From: Datnioides undecimradiatus
Lineage: Eukaryota > Chordata > Actinopteri > Lobotiformes > Datnioididae
NCBI GenBank assembly: GCA_008933995.1
Contig: WARS01000071.1
Coordinates: 7,217,018-7,281,017 of the forward strand
Direction: 5' to 3'
DNA length: 64,000 nucleotides
Positions 45,796-57,138 of this stretch are shown here, piece after piece. The notes under the pieces were generated by a model that did not search any database, was not told where the DNA came from, and saw only the letters and a program-made list of their open reading frames with translations. Position numbers and translations under genes: made by a program. How positions within the stretch are numbered: the stretch's first letter is position 1; each line of letters opens with the position of its first letter.

Positions 45796-48700
45796 TTGTC
45801 GGATAGTTGCATGAATAAGAAACAAGTTGACTCATAATATACTTTGCACTGGCACTGGCAATGCCATCTTCAGTAAAGCAGGATTCATGTTCATTGTCTT
45901 GGTCAAAAAGTGTTATATTAAAATATTGTTATCAATGTAAATTCTGTGAGAAGAGTGTGTTTCGTGTCTAAACTGAACCAACACTCTCTGGTGTCAAAGA
46001 CCTGCATGTTGTACTCCCACCATCTAACTATGGCTGGTGTGTGGTGCAAAAACATAAATTGCTTCATTAAAAAAACATTGTCCCCGAACATAATCCAGGC
46101 GGCAATAATGTTACACTGAAAATGTTTTTACCATAACAAATTATTCGTAGGCTCTGATGTGATCTCCAGGAGACCAGGTTTGCTGATGGCCTGACTCTCC
46201 TATTGAGAGTTGGTGACATCCCAACGTTTTCTGGTATCTCAGGCTGTGGCGGTGACATTACAATATTGTGCGAGATCTCGACATTGTGCACAGGCAGGAT
46301 TAAGTCAAAGCAAAGCTATGGTGTGATTTTCCCAGTCTCCAACTCGAGCTTAGTTTAATCTGCGGTTCACAAAGGGCTACGGTATCCCTTCTTGAAATCC
46401 ACCACTCAAATAAGTGCATGCGTGCGCCTGCATGCGTCAGCGGCAGTGCACGTCAGCATGCTGCAGGTTTGAATCGTCACTGTCCGAGTTAATGTAAATG
46501 CTTGTTGACGTGACATAAGGGTTTGCCTCAGTTGTTCGATAGTGCCTTCACAGTGCCCTCAACGTGCAGCACTTTGTGTGTTTTTTTATAAATAAGTAAT
46601 GTTGGTAGGACACTGACTGTCGTGTTACTGCTGTAGAGACACATTAACATATTAAAGGTCATGTCTTCCTTGAGAAATAGTAGGTTCTTTAAAATTAAAG
46701 GGCTTATAATGAGAGAGGGGCATTTTTTAGCACACGAGGACCTATTTTTTTTTGTACGCTTAGGCAATCTCTCCTGGTTAATATGGGTTGAAATGGCTAA
46801 TCGTAAAGGCGTGAGGCAATCTCACAGTCCAGCTGTTACGTTTTGGGTAACATATGTCCAGTTCAGTGAAAAACGGTTACCTCAAATTAACATTCACTAT
46901 CGTGAAGATACAGAGAGCAGAGGAAGGGGAGTAGTTAGTAGTAGTGAAAAGTAATTAAAGTATGGGTTGATGTTCAGTATCGATGCAGAAGTTAGCCAGT
47001 CTTGTCTGTGAGGATGTCAGAAGAGACACTGTGGAGGCTGCAGTGGTGGATCTGCATGTCTCATAACTGACTGTAATACAGGAGGACTAAGTTTGAGCCT
47101 TTTCAAAGACCTGGAATTTACATATGTTTGTTAACTGAAACCATTTGTTTTCAATATTGCAATCACCACAGTCTTCATCTGACCTTAACCAGTTCAGATT
47201 TTCATGAAATCTCATTTTGACACCATTTGACTGATATTTTGTCTGATGTGTGCATTCAGTGTGTTTACAAGCTGTACATCTCTGTAATGTTGTAGTTTTT
47301 ATTTGTCAATGCGAGTCTGCGGCTCTGCTTCCCAAGCACAAGAGAAGAACAGGAAAGTGACTCATTCATATAATCCTGCGTAATTTTATTTCATTGATAA
47401 CATCATGGCAGTTTTACTGTTTGCTGGTCACAACATTGCTTCCTGCTTCACGTTAAAAGCTTTTCACGGATGCAACACTGGTTGACTTTTATTGTGAAGC
47501 AGCCAATACGTTTGTCATTGCAAAACAAGGACAACAGTCGTCTTCTGCATGTTTTGTTAAACTTTTGTGGGAGTGCAAAGGAGCAGGAAGAAACAGCCAC
47601 AGTGAGCTGTTACAGAAAGAGCTGCAGGCAGCAGGCTGCAACACTTCATCGAGGTAACCAACTTTACTGTGTCCTGCTGCTGGATGAAAAGGTAATCACA
47701 CCGTGTGTAGCATGAAATTACATTTTAGTCTTTGAACGACTGACTTTTTCATTACAATAACACAGGTTTGTTTGGTTGGATTGCAAAAAGATACACGAGC
47801 TGTTTTTTATGTGCAAGCTACTCGAGCATTGGTTGTACCATTAAACAACCTTTGCCCATACCGTGATGACGGTGAGATCTTAGTGTAGCAACTTTAAAAA
47901 TGTTGACTCTGGAATTTAAAAAAAGAAAACAAACCTCAGTATCCCCACGAAAAGTCCAGTATTGATTTTCCTGTCTGTCAATAAGGCTGATTAAAATTAG
48001 ACTTCTAATCTTCACAGATGAAAGACTGGCACTATTTTGTCTTCACTGCCGAACAATGCCAGATTCAGTTCAGATAATATGAGGGTGAGGGATCTGTTGC
48101 AGCAAACATGTTTAATCGTTGTGTAAAAAAGTGCCACCACAGGCACAAATCTACGTCTGTCCCGGGCAGATGTATTACTTATCTCTATTGACATGTGGGA
48201 CCCTGATCCTGGTATCTGCATGAAATAATGTGGATTTGTGTATGTCAAAGGGTGAAAACAGTCTTCTGGTGTGGCGAGTGAGAAGTGGAGATAGCAACAG
48301 GCGTGATAACACGAAATGCCGTGCCCATATGTTGCTTCGGGGGCCGGGGCTGTGACACAGGCACACCCGGGGTCAGGCCTCAGCTCGAGTGAATGCAATC
48401 GGTGGCAGAGGCCAGAAGGCAGACATCCCATGGTGTTAATCTTCAGAGGGCTCCGATCTGCTCTCTGACTCCCTCTCAAGCCTACTGTCTGTGCACGCTG
48501 ATGCCCTTACAGTGAATCTACACGTGAACATTTCAACTAGGACAACCAATCACCTGTTAGCAAGTAAAATATATGAGATTTATGATGACGCTGTCAATTT
48601 AACCTGCTGTTAATGAGAGGGAATCTTGCTGCAGGCGTGTTGAGGCAGGACTGTTTCCTTCCATCTTGTCTACGTGATTGTGCTTGTTTACTACAGTATT

Positions 48701-49440
48701 CACACATTCTTGGCCATCTTTGCATTAAAGTCAACATTCAAATGTTTGCATGTCGTCCTGCAGCTCTCTAGAATATGCATGTGAATTTATGCATATGATT
48801 TCCCTGCCAGAGGGAAGCAGCTTTCCAAAAGGCAAAATCTGTTTCGAACACCAGTTTTCTTATATTTACACGGAAGTAATTAAAGCCAACTTGTGATTCA
48901 AGGGCAGCGGATATTACAATGAAACCCTGTGAGCTCTGTCCCTGTCCAAAAAGTATTTTTATATACACATACACACAACCACCCACAGACACAATCACCA
49001 ACAACTGCCCCAGAAATCCAAGCGAAGGTTACAGAAATTCTCTTTGTAGTCGCAAAACAAAATATCCCAGAGCTTTGAATATCACCCTGAATTATTTCCA
49101 CAGCATCCTCGGCACTGTGCTGCATTGCTTTTCCTTTCACACAACAAATGCCTCTCAGTCATGTTAGGCAGCTTCTCCATCAAGGCTGTTTTGTTCCTTG
49201 TCCATAACAATTAGTTTTTAGCTGCGTTTGATTTTAAACTGCAAGCGGGAACAAATAAACCAGACCTCCATCAACTATTTAGTGAAATTTCCATTTCATT
49301 TAAACACGGTTTCAATGCTTAATATCCTGAAAAACACAATTATTCTTTGGAAGTTGCGCAAAAAATACGGACTGCCATAAAAGCATTGACGTGAACAAGC
49401 AGCTGTTGCTGGGATCTTCCCCACATTGGACACATGAGAC
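45796..49440. other. long non-coding stretch
   Basis: Several open frames (minus 48012-48479, 155 codons; plus 47463-47653 with ELLQKELQAAGCNTSSR before a GTAACC donor) lack domains and paired splice sites. Alternating purine/pyrimidine words cluster at 46417-46466. No gene can be supported. Confidence 0.35.
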
Positions 49441-49495
49441 ACAATTAATCAACAGGGGACACAGAGTCATTAATTGCTGTGTGCTGATTAATTGT
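49441..49495. promoter_or_regulatory. 11-bp inverted homeodomain-type sites
   Basis: ACAATTAATCA (49441-49451) and its exact complement TGATTAATTGT (49485-49495) flank 33 bases that contain a further TTAATTG. Clustered TAATTA-type cores are typical of homeodomain binding, and the surrounding 400 bases are single-copy. Function is inferred. Confidence 0.3.
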
Positions 49496-49829
49496 CCCTG
49501 GTGAGGAACGTTCAGCTTAACATGCAAATTTGTGTCAGAGGATCTATTCAGCGACGCAGCCCAGGCAGGGACTTATTGTAAAATGACACATGCAGGGAGA
49601 TAACAAGACGCTTGTCAGGGGCCTACTGTAAAACAGTTGTTTCTATTTTGAGCTCTTATACAAGAAGTGGAAAATGTGAGATGTTACAACTTTGACGAAT
49701 ACTGAGAGAGAGGGGGCTGAGGTACGCGGAGGAAACAGGGTTCTTTGGTGTGACGTTGAAGACTGTTTATCTTCCGATTTGGTTTGTCCTTGTGGGGTTT
49801 TTTTCTGCATTAAACAATCTGCTAAACTG
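49496..49829. other. non-coding stretch
   Basis: Nothing recognised apart from rising purine content toward the GAGGA tract. Confidence 0.4.
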
Positions 49830-50249
49830 AAGAGAGGAGGAGGAAGAGATGAGGAGAGGAGAGGAGAGGACAAATACGAACAGAGAGGATGAATATGAGA
49901 GGAGAGAAGAGGATGAATATAATGGGAGATAAGAGAGCAGGAGAGGAGAAGGGGAGGCTGCAGGATGAAAAGCAGAGGAAAGAGAAAAGATGAAAGGAGA
50001 GGAGGAGGAAGAGGAAAGGTGAAGTGAGGAGAGGACAGGTGAGGAGAAAGAAGAAGAGGAGAGGAGGAAAAGGAGAGGAGAGAGGATGAGAAACAGAGTA
50101 CGAAAAAGGAGACATGAGGAGAGGAGAGGATGAATATGAGAAGAGAGGATGAAAAGAGGAGAGAGGAGAGGAAAGGAGAGGAAACAAAGGAGCAGAGAAA
50201 GGAGGAGAGGAGAGGAGAGGAGAGGAGAGGAGAGGAGAGGAGAGGAGAG
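49830..50249 (+). repeat. purine-only GAGGA/GGAGA minisatellite-like tract
   Basis: About 420 bases in which the + strand is almost entirely A and G with few interruptions (ATGAATAT units, CTGC). It ends in a perfect (GGAGA)n pentamer array at 50203-50249. Minus-strand open frames across it (serine/leucine/proline) are artefacts of composition. Confidence 0.9.
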
Positions 50250-51239
50250 ATTTGTGAGCACAGTGACCTGATGGCAGGAGAGGTCACTGACTCAGCAGCA
50301 TCAGAGGAGACAAACTTTAATCACCTCCAAACAACTCATCAGCTCCTGCATGAGATGCACCGAGACTGGCGTTACCAAGGTCATCAAACCACTGAGTGCT
50401 GGAGCAACACAAAGTGAGCTGAGCCACTCTCCTTAGAGATGCAACCGAGCCATTTCGCTCTCCATTTGAGTCCTCTTCATCCACAAATTTGAGAGGGCGA
50501 CGATGAGCCAACAGCTGATCAGATGGCGCACTGAGACACTTCACGGTCAGGAGGAAGTGTACACATGGCACGAGTTCAGAGTCTCTTGCCTCGACTGAAG
50601 TTACACTGACGCGGTGTTGCCATGGTAAAGACACAGTGACAACAGCTTGAAACAATCTACTGTATTGAAACTATTTTATAAGTCACAGAGGCAACAAACA
50701 CGTCAGTATTCAGTATCCTTTCAAACTGCAAATCCACACTAACATGAGTTTTATACAGCAGCAGACATAATAACATAGGAAAATAAGTAACCCATCCTGA
50801 CTCGTTTACAGCGCTACATCATTCAATATAACACAGCGTGACGAGTGACATGAGAGGCTAGTGAATCTGCTATATTGTAATTACCTTGTTGTGTTTGTCA
50901 GCTGACCTTACACCCACCACATACGGCTGATATAGTAAAGAGATTGGCTGAGGAAAGCCAGCAAGTTAATAAAACAGAGAGAGGGAGGATAGGAGACTAG
51001 GAGAGGAGGAGAAGACACTAGGCTTTAGAGACTGTTGTCCACGTTCATTGAAATGCCAATTAGGCCAATACCTTGTGACATTTCTGCTCTTTCTCGTCTC
51101 ATGATACAGCTAATGCGCCCCAGCATGGGCAGTCGTACTTCAGAAAGCCTTATAATGCTGAGGCTCTAACACAGTGGGTCAGACACACAAAGATTTTAAC
51201 ACTCTCTTTTCTAGAAGTAGAAGAAAGAAAAACTCTCTG
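50250..51239. other. non-coding stretch with a minus-strand coding-like frame
   Basis: A minus-strand frame open for 112 codons (50655-50317) includes KFVDEEDSNGERNGSVASL and is protein-like. It has no ATG at its start and no clear splice pair, and third-position GC is near 50%. Uncertain. Confidence 0.3.
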
Positions 51240-51430
51240 ATTATGGCGCTACAAATAAAAGTCCTGAATCCAAAATCACAGCTGAATAAAAGTAATATCG
51301 GTGAAATGTAGTAAAAGTACAAGTATTTATAAAACATTTATAAAATTAACAGAAAGCTAGATGCTATGTGGTGAAGTTCACTGTGTTAATGTGTAGGTTA
51401 CTTATAATTTAGTGTAACACACATAGTGTT
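51240..51430 (-). repeat. AGTACTTGTACTTGAGTATTT-type repeat, minus piece
   Basis: AAAAGTCCTGAATCC, AATAAAAGTAATATC and AAAAGTACAAGTATTT read on the minus strand as the GATTCAGGACTTTTA end of the element found in plus orientation at 51630-52040. Confidence 0.5.
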
Positions 51431-51629
51431 TGTTATGCAGACAAACCGTCCCTGTGGTTGTTATGATGCTGTTCATCATGTTATTGGATAATTGTCACTG
51501 GTGCATGAAGGTGGGTGTGTATTTTACTGTGGTTCATGTCGAGCTGAAGTTCATTTTGACTGTAACTCAGTTGACAGCTCAGTAAGTTGATCGTGTCTTT
51601 ATTTGGAATTGGTGGTGGTGTAAATCAAC

Positions 51630-52040
51630 AAAGTACATTCACTCACACTCTACATAAGTACAATTTAAGGTACTTGTACTTGAGTATTTCAGTGTGGTGC
51701 TACTTCACACTTTTACAACATATTTTATTCTGCTACACTTATTTGGTGGAAGCTCAAGCCACTATTTACTTAAGTAAATAGATTCAGGTTTTTAATATAA
51801 AATATAATCCACAAATAAATGCCTATGTATTATCAAACATTACTGTCATCAGCAGTGTGTATAATGTAGTCATAATAAGCTCCACCATCCAAAAATGTTA
51901 TATTTATTCTACTAAAATTGTTATTTTTTGCAAAATGCACTTTTCTAAGTTTGAGTACTTTTAGTTGTAATAGAGTATTTGTCGACTGCGATATTGTTAC
52001 TTTATTTGAGCCCTTCTGCCGCCACTGAATCAATGCAGTG
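51630..52040 (+). repeat. AGTACTTGTACTTGAGTATTT-type repeat, plus piece
   Basis: It contains CAAAGTACATTCACTCAC, GGTACTTGTACTTGAGTATTTCAG, ATTTTATTCTGCTACACTTATTTG, ACTTAAGTAAATAG and GAGTACTTTTAGTTGTAATAGAGTATTTGTCGACTGCGATATTGTTACTTT. The same order occurs in a repeat I recall as extremely abundant in percomorphs. Non-coding. Confidence 0.65.
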
Positions 52041-52973
52041 CAGTATCATGTGTAATATTCCCATCTGAAATGTAGCAGATGTAAAGTTAACATAAAGTCA
52101 AAGCATCTCAGAACTGCACCTAAAGACAAAAGACAGTAATGAGTACTACTTGTTGTATTCGACTGATTACTGGTGAAACTGGAAAGGGCTTTCAGAAGAC
52201 ACAATCAACCAAATCAGCCAACCTTTTCAGACAAGGACAAACGTTCGTGCAGATAATTTGCATGACAGTAATCTAAATGTCAGCGTCATGTGTTCAGCAT
52301 CGCTGTTTTCGGTCGTAGCGAGGCATCACAGGGTCTCGGTGTGTGAGGACTTTTAAAGCTCTGTGTCCTTTGACGTCACACCGATGTGTGTGATACTGTA
52401 CAGCATCTTGTCTAATCACTCCCTGCAGTAGGCCTGACTAAGCCCGTTTTAAAAAAAGACACCCACCATCCTGGACCAGAGCCAGCTGGGTTTTCTTCAC
52501 ACTCTCTGGTACAGTATCATCGCTGCTGTTGGCTCCCTGGCAGCAGATATGACATCGACACCTTACTGAGAACCTACAGTCCACCACCAACGGAGCTGTT
52601 TCATACAGGATACCCAGAGCTTTTCCAGCACACTGTTTGTACTGCCTCACTCTCCTCCTGTTTAAACAATTCCTGTACACATTTAAAAGCCAGTACAGGT
52701 TCGGAAAACAGAAAAAAAGGGGCCTATATTGTCATGTGTAAACCTTTCAGGCTGCCTGAGCGCTCCTCTGCTGGCAGCAGAGGCTTGTACAATGCTACAC
52801 GGACATCCCTCAGTGTGCCATCCGCAGGTTTGTGGTCCCATTGAGCTGCAGATGAATTATTAATCAGTCTTCCGCTAACAAAATGGGCTTTTAATTGTAG
52901 GGACTCCTGTTCGACAACAACTGAAACACAGGCCTTGATACAAACCTTCTATCGATCAACCCCCCGACACAAA
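52041..52973. other. non-coding stretch with a decayed coding-like patch and an AT-rich element
   Basis: On the minus strand around 52680-52440, ELFKQEESEAVQTVCWKSSG and KALGILYETAPLVVDCRF lie in different frames, so any coding past is broken. AAAATGGGCTTTTAATTGTAG at 52879-52899 looks regulatory. No intact gene. Confidence 0.35.
52371..52378. promoter_or_regulatory. consensus CRE octamer TGACGTCA
   Basis: Second full CREB/ATF palindrome in the window, 1.7 kb from the CpG-rich core. Chance occurrence is possible. Confidence 0.3.
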
Positions 52974-52988
52974 CACACACACACACAC
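52974..52988. repeat. (CA)n microsatellite, short
   Basis: CA run seen directly. Confidence 0.8.
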
Positions 52989-53640
52989 TGGACGCAGGCT
53001 CATCCTCAGTCAGAGCAGAAGTGTGCTGGTTTATATCCACTCAGGGATCCAGCAGGCACCTCCTGCTCCATCCAGGGGAGAGGGGGCCTCGGGAAATATG
53101 CATCTCACATGCTACAGACAAAATAGTGGAATATTTTTTTCTAATTATTAGCCAGCGAGAGTGATGAAACTTCAAAGAGAAGATAGAGGGAGTGCTGCTG
53201 TGGTTTTGCTGTAGTCTCAGATTTCACACTCATCAAAAAAGCCAGAGAGAAGCAACTCAACTAAGCACAAGCAAATGGTAATTTAGTGCTGATTAATTCA
53301 AAAAATCTGCACCGAGTTAAAAGCTAACAGATTCTCGCCTAATCGTTCTTAAGAGACGTGTTTTCTTCCTTTCAAAACTCTACATCCACTGTTTTCCCCT
53401 GCAGATCTTTGAGGAGCAAGGCTTTGATAACTTTGCCAGACACAGATGATGCACATACATACTGTCACTTACAACAGCTGGAAAAAATGCATTTAAATGT
53501 TTCAGATGTTATATATTCGGCTTGCCATTGCCTTAGTAAACTGACTTTGGCTTTCTCAGACTGGAGCCAGCTCTCTCTCTCTCAAATTCATCATAAAAAA
53601 AAGAAAAATGCAGGCTGTTGACGTGACATTTTACAAGTCA
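52989..53640. other. non-coding stretch
   Basis: Nothing recognised. Confidence 0.45.
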
Positions 53641-53857
53641 TATATCGGCATCTTGCAGCTACAGACACACTCACGAGTCGACAGGTGAAGAGCGACCTAT
53701 TTTCTCTTTTCCAAAATCCAGGCAAATCGTCAATTTCAACTCAAGAGAGGCATTGACGATGCAACAATGCAGCCTGATGAGCTCCAGTCGAGCCGTCAGT
53801 TTTTGACTGAAACCCGCAACGCCCGATGTGAGATCCTGAACGTGTCAACAAGCTTAC

Positions 53858-53964
53858 CTTTTCCATTTTATTGTAATCAGCTGCAGAAGGGTGTCGGTCA
53901 CACGGGAATAGTTATCCAGCTCTTACATGTCGGCCGTATTATCACTGTCACCCCGGCTGTTTAT
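53858..53964 (-). other. candidate 5' exon 2 (minus strand) with start codon
   Basis: Minus-strand acceptor TTTACCTTCCCGACAG precedes 107 bases ending in AAAATGGAAAAG|GTAAGC, a near-perfect donor. The ATG at 53866 has a good context (A at -3, G at +4) and would give MEK before the phase-0 junction. It is preceded by the candidate exon at 54124-54143. No further coding exon was recognised downstream. Confidence 0.25.
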
Positions 53965-54123
53965 CTGTCGGGAAGGTAAACAAGACGGTCCTATAACACT
54001 GATAGAAATATATATATATCTGTATTTCTTTATTTTATCCCGTGGATGTACGGCAGAATCTCGCTGCGGTCATTGGCCCGTCGGTCCTCCGCACAGTTCA
54101 GCGGTCTTCTTGTAGCAGCTCAC

Positions 54124-54143
54124 CGGTTAACGGAGGGATCCAT
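54124..54143 (-). other. candidate end of 5' exon 1 (minus strand) with upstream ATG
   Basis: On the minus strand GCCGTGATGGATCCC starts a frame at 54143 that runs to CG|GTGAGC (donor GT at 54123-54122). Spliced to the exon at 53964, the frame would stop at once (MDPSVNR then TAA), so it would be an upstream ORF. If another acceptor is used, it could be the real start. Confidence 0.25.
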
Positions 54144-54420
54144 CACGGCAGGGAAAACGCAGTTTGGAGGCTGCCGGTGATGCTGCTGCAGCAGCGTTTG
54201 GTCCGTCGAGACGCGGGATGAGAGAGGTGGGGGTGGGGGCATGTGAGGGCCCACGACAAAACACTCAGCTCCGAAAATGAACTCATCGGACCCGAAATCA
54301 CGGTCTCATGAGCAAACGGTGGTTGATGAATCATTATGCGCACTGAGAGGCAACATGCGTGCGTGCGTGTGTTTTTTTTTGTTCTTGAGAGTGATGCTGT
54401 TTGATGATTCAAGGCGAGAG

Positions 54421-55419
54421 AGGGGAGACTTTAAAGGGTAAATTCATTCAAAAATAAATGCCTATTTTGGATTTAGGGCAATAAACTCAGACAGTGAGCC
54501 CGTAATGAATTGATCATGTAATTGATGATGACACCTTTTTCAGCTGGTTTGTTGACACATTGGTTTAGGGCTGATTAACTATTGATTATTTTTGACAATT
54601 GAATAATATTTGAATTATTTTCAGATTTAATCATGACATAGTGAGAAATGTCCATCATTGCTTCTTTTGTCCAAGCAATTCTCTAAAAAATCTCAAATAT
54701 TCTGACAACAAATAAGCTCTCATTAGAGAAATGACACAAACGATTAATCGATCATCTTGTTACCAATCTTTTTTTGGTCCATCAACTAATCCATTCATCT
54801 CCTCTTGTTCGGGCTCAGCACTGTATGAGAGACTGACTCCACAGACTCCAGCAGCAGTTTTTGTTTGAGATGTTTCATTCAGACGAGATTTTATGTGAAT
54901 GTGAATCAGAGAAAATCCCCACAGGACTGCAGCCAGGAGTTTAGAAACACTGACATCATGAGTCAAACACTGTAATCTCTAAAATATTTTGGTGGTAACA
55001 CCTCACATTTGAGTTCATAAGCAGTAAATCTATATAAACGCATCATAAATAGTTCACAGCGCACAGTAATGTAGATGGAAGCAGGATATTGGGACGTTTT
55101 TCATGTTGAATCTGTAATGGTTGATATCATGGAACAAGTGGTCATCATATGTCAACACTGACATGAACAAATAAATGCCTATTTACAAACATGTACAAAT
55201 GTTAGGTTTAACATGTAATTGATTTATTCCAGAGCCTTCAGTCACATCTTGTGGCCTTCATTATCGCCACTTTGACGAAAGCCTTATTTCGTATGATTAC
55301 AGCTGTGAGATGCTATAGTGTTATAAAATTCATCAAGCGGCAGCCCACGTCTTTTGATAAAAAGTCTATACGACTTAAAGCGTCTGTAATCATAAGCTAA
55401 TGTATATAATCACAGACAG
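54421..55419. other. AT-rich non-coding stretch
   Basis: The CpG content drops abruptly here. Nothing else is recognised. Confidence 0.45.
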
Positions 55420-55800
55420 ACTGTTTAATGTGAAAGGGGTCTCTACTTGTGAACCCATAGATGATCGTGATGGGACTTCAGCTCCGCAGAGAGTTTTGGC
55501 ATCTTTCAGCTTATGTTTTAGTTTCCCGCCCACAAATTTGCTGGTTTGTGGCACTTTCACTACTCTCATAGGATCGTTTCCACGCGTCAAAGGTAACTTT
55601 TTGTAGCAAATTGGCTATAAAACAAACCCAAAAAATCAACTGCTTGCTATCTGCTCATCACCAAAACACAGGAAAACAACGTAAGCAACTAGCTGGTATA
55701 GCAGTGAAAGATTTGGCAGGTTGAGAGACTGATATTTACCCTCATGAGTTGGTGGAGACCAAAACAGGAGCTAAAAAGAGGGTAAATATGTCCACAGGTA
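55420..55800 (+). repeat. dispersed repeat family A, plus orientation
   Basis: CTTTCAGCTTATGTTTTAGTTTCCCGCCCACAAATTT at 55504-55540 parallels 45608-45648. GAGTTGGTGGAGACCAAAACAGGAGCTAAAAAGAGGGTAAATATGTCC at 55746-55793 parallels 45742-45785. The longest copy in the window, non-coding. Confidence 0.6.
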
Positions 55801-56434
55801 TATGTTGCGCTATATGTGCTGGATGTGTATAACTAGTCTGCGTCCACGTTGGTGCTTACAGACAATTAGTTTTTTCTGTTTGTTCGTTTTAATTATTTAC
55901 GTGGTTATTTTTGGTTTTCTGATATATTTGTTGATTGTCAAACACTCATTCAACTGTCAGTTAAATTTTCAAGTTCATTTCTAAACCCTCTCTTTGCACA
56001 TTCTCTTGGGTAAATGTTGAATATTCCTTTGACTATTTTATTTTTATCCAAAAGTAGTTCAACTTATATAGATTAAATATGAAAATGTGTCATTTTTAAT
56101 CCCTCACATTCCCTGAAAAAACACAGAGTACATGATCATGGTGGTTTATGGTCTCCACATATTCCAGATAAAATCACCATGATGCTGTTATGGCTGCTTG
56201 CAGTTGCTCCATTATTTACTGTCTATGCAGCAGCTACAGGACTTTAGTCTAGGCATGACATCACCGCTACGGTCTGTTTATGTGCTGCTAGTCCTAATAA
56301 CATTACAAACAATAGGTGGATTGTCCCTTTTATCCATGGCACTATGGCTACTCATGAGTGTTTGTCAAAGTGAAGAACGGCCACACAGATGTTTGGAGGC
56401 ACAAATGCAAACATTATAGGCGCACACACAAAAA

Positions 56435-56435
<1 letters not shown>
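55801..56435. other. non-coding stretch
   Basis: Nothing recognised. Confidence 0.45.
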
Positions 56436-56472
<37 letters not shown>

Positions 56473-56475
56473 ACA
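56436..56475. repeat. (CA)n microsatellite
   Basis: CA run of about 15 units with a TC interruption near its end. Confidence 0.95.
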
Positions 56476-57138
56476 AAGAGAGGTCTGCGCCACCAGCAAC
56501 TGCATGAATATGACTAATCTCCAGTTTGAAATCAAACTGACAATAAAAGACAATCTGTCCTCTCCAGAGTAATGCCCAGTAGCACAAGCATTAAGGATGG
56601 CTGATTGGATAAGACCATGACTAATAACTCCGCATCTGATCCAAGGGTGGATATCCAAAGGGGGCACAGAGGCAGCCAGTGGTTGTGTTGTAATCTGAAT
56701 ACTTTTTTTGTTCAGCTTGGCCTTTTCCATAGGGCTGAGCTACGTTATCTGCCAGTAATCTCCTCACATATTGTCTCACAACAAGATAGACAATTAGTTC
56801 AGCCTCCCAGTTCAGCTACAGTGGACCATAACTCCACCTGCACAGTGAGGTTGTGTCTTCATTTGGCTCACTCGCTTACATTAGGTGTATTTTTGGTTCA
56901 GAGGGTTGAGCTGTTATTAAAAGATGCCCATTTTGTCTTTTAACGCTCTGCAAAGCCTGACCGGATGTTGGGCTGGTGACATGTGCAGCACCAGGCAGTG
57001 ATGGATTCAGGCTGTCTGACGGGCAGAGGTGAAAAAAATAAAAAAAGGCAGCAGCTGCATGCGGTTGGGCACCAGCATGTGGAAAGTTGTGACTCATTGC
57101 AAGTGAAAAATTTCTAAACGCTGGTTAAGATTAAAATA
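56476..57138. other. non-coding stretch
   Basis: Open frames on both strands without support. Confidence 0.4.

Larger units (their letters stand above)
53641..54420. promoter_or_regulatory. CpG-rich block, candidate promoter
   Basis: I count 48 CpG in these 780 bases and 26 in 54041-54340, while neighbouring kilobases are CpG-poor. Such blocks in vertebrates usually mark unmethylated promoters. The plus strand has ATTGG (inverted CCAAT) at 54072-54076. No TATA box of note is seen. Minus-strand splice signals inside the block support a minus-strand transcript, but a plus-strand or bidirectional start is also possible. Confidence 0.5.

Noticed and set aside
46456..46472. GGTTTGAATCGTC, resembling a tRNA B box
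   Set aside because: No A box or cloverleaf can be drawn around it.
47463..47653. Open frame with ELLQKELQAAGCNTSSR before GTAACC
   Set aside because: The donor is weak, the acceptor is absent, and the start resembles repeat-derived DNA.
48012..48479. 155-codon minus-strand frame
   Set aside because: No homology recognised, and a second overlapping minus frame is open too. Probably chance.
49643..50287. 214-codon minus-strand frame, serine/leucine/proline-rich
   Set aside because: It lies across the purine-only GAGGA tract. All minus frames stay open there because pyrimidine-only DNA contains no stop codons.
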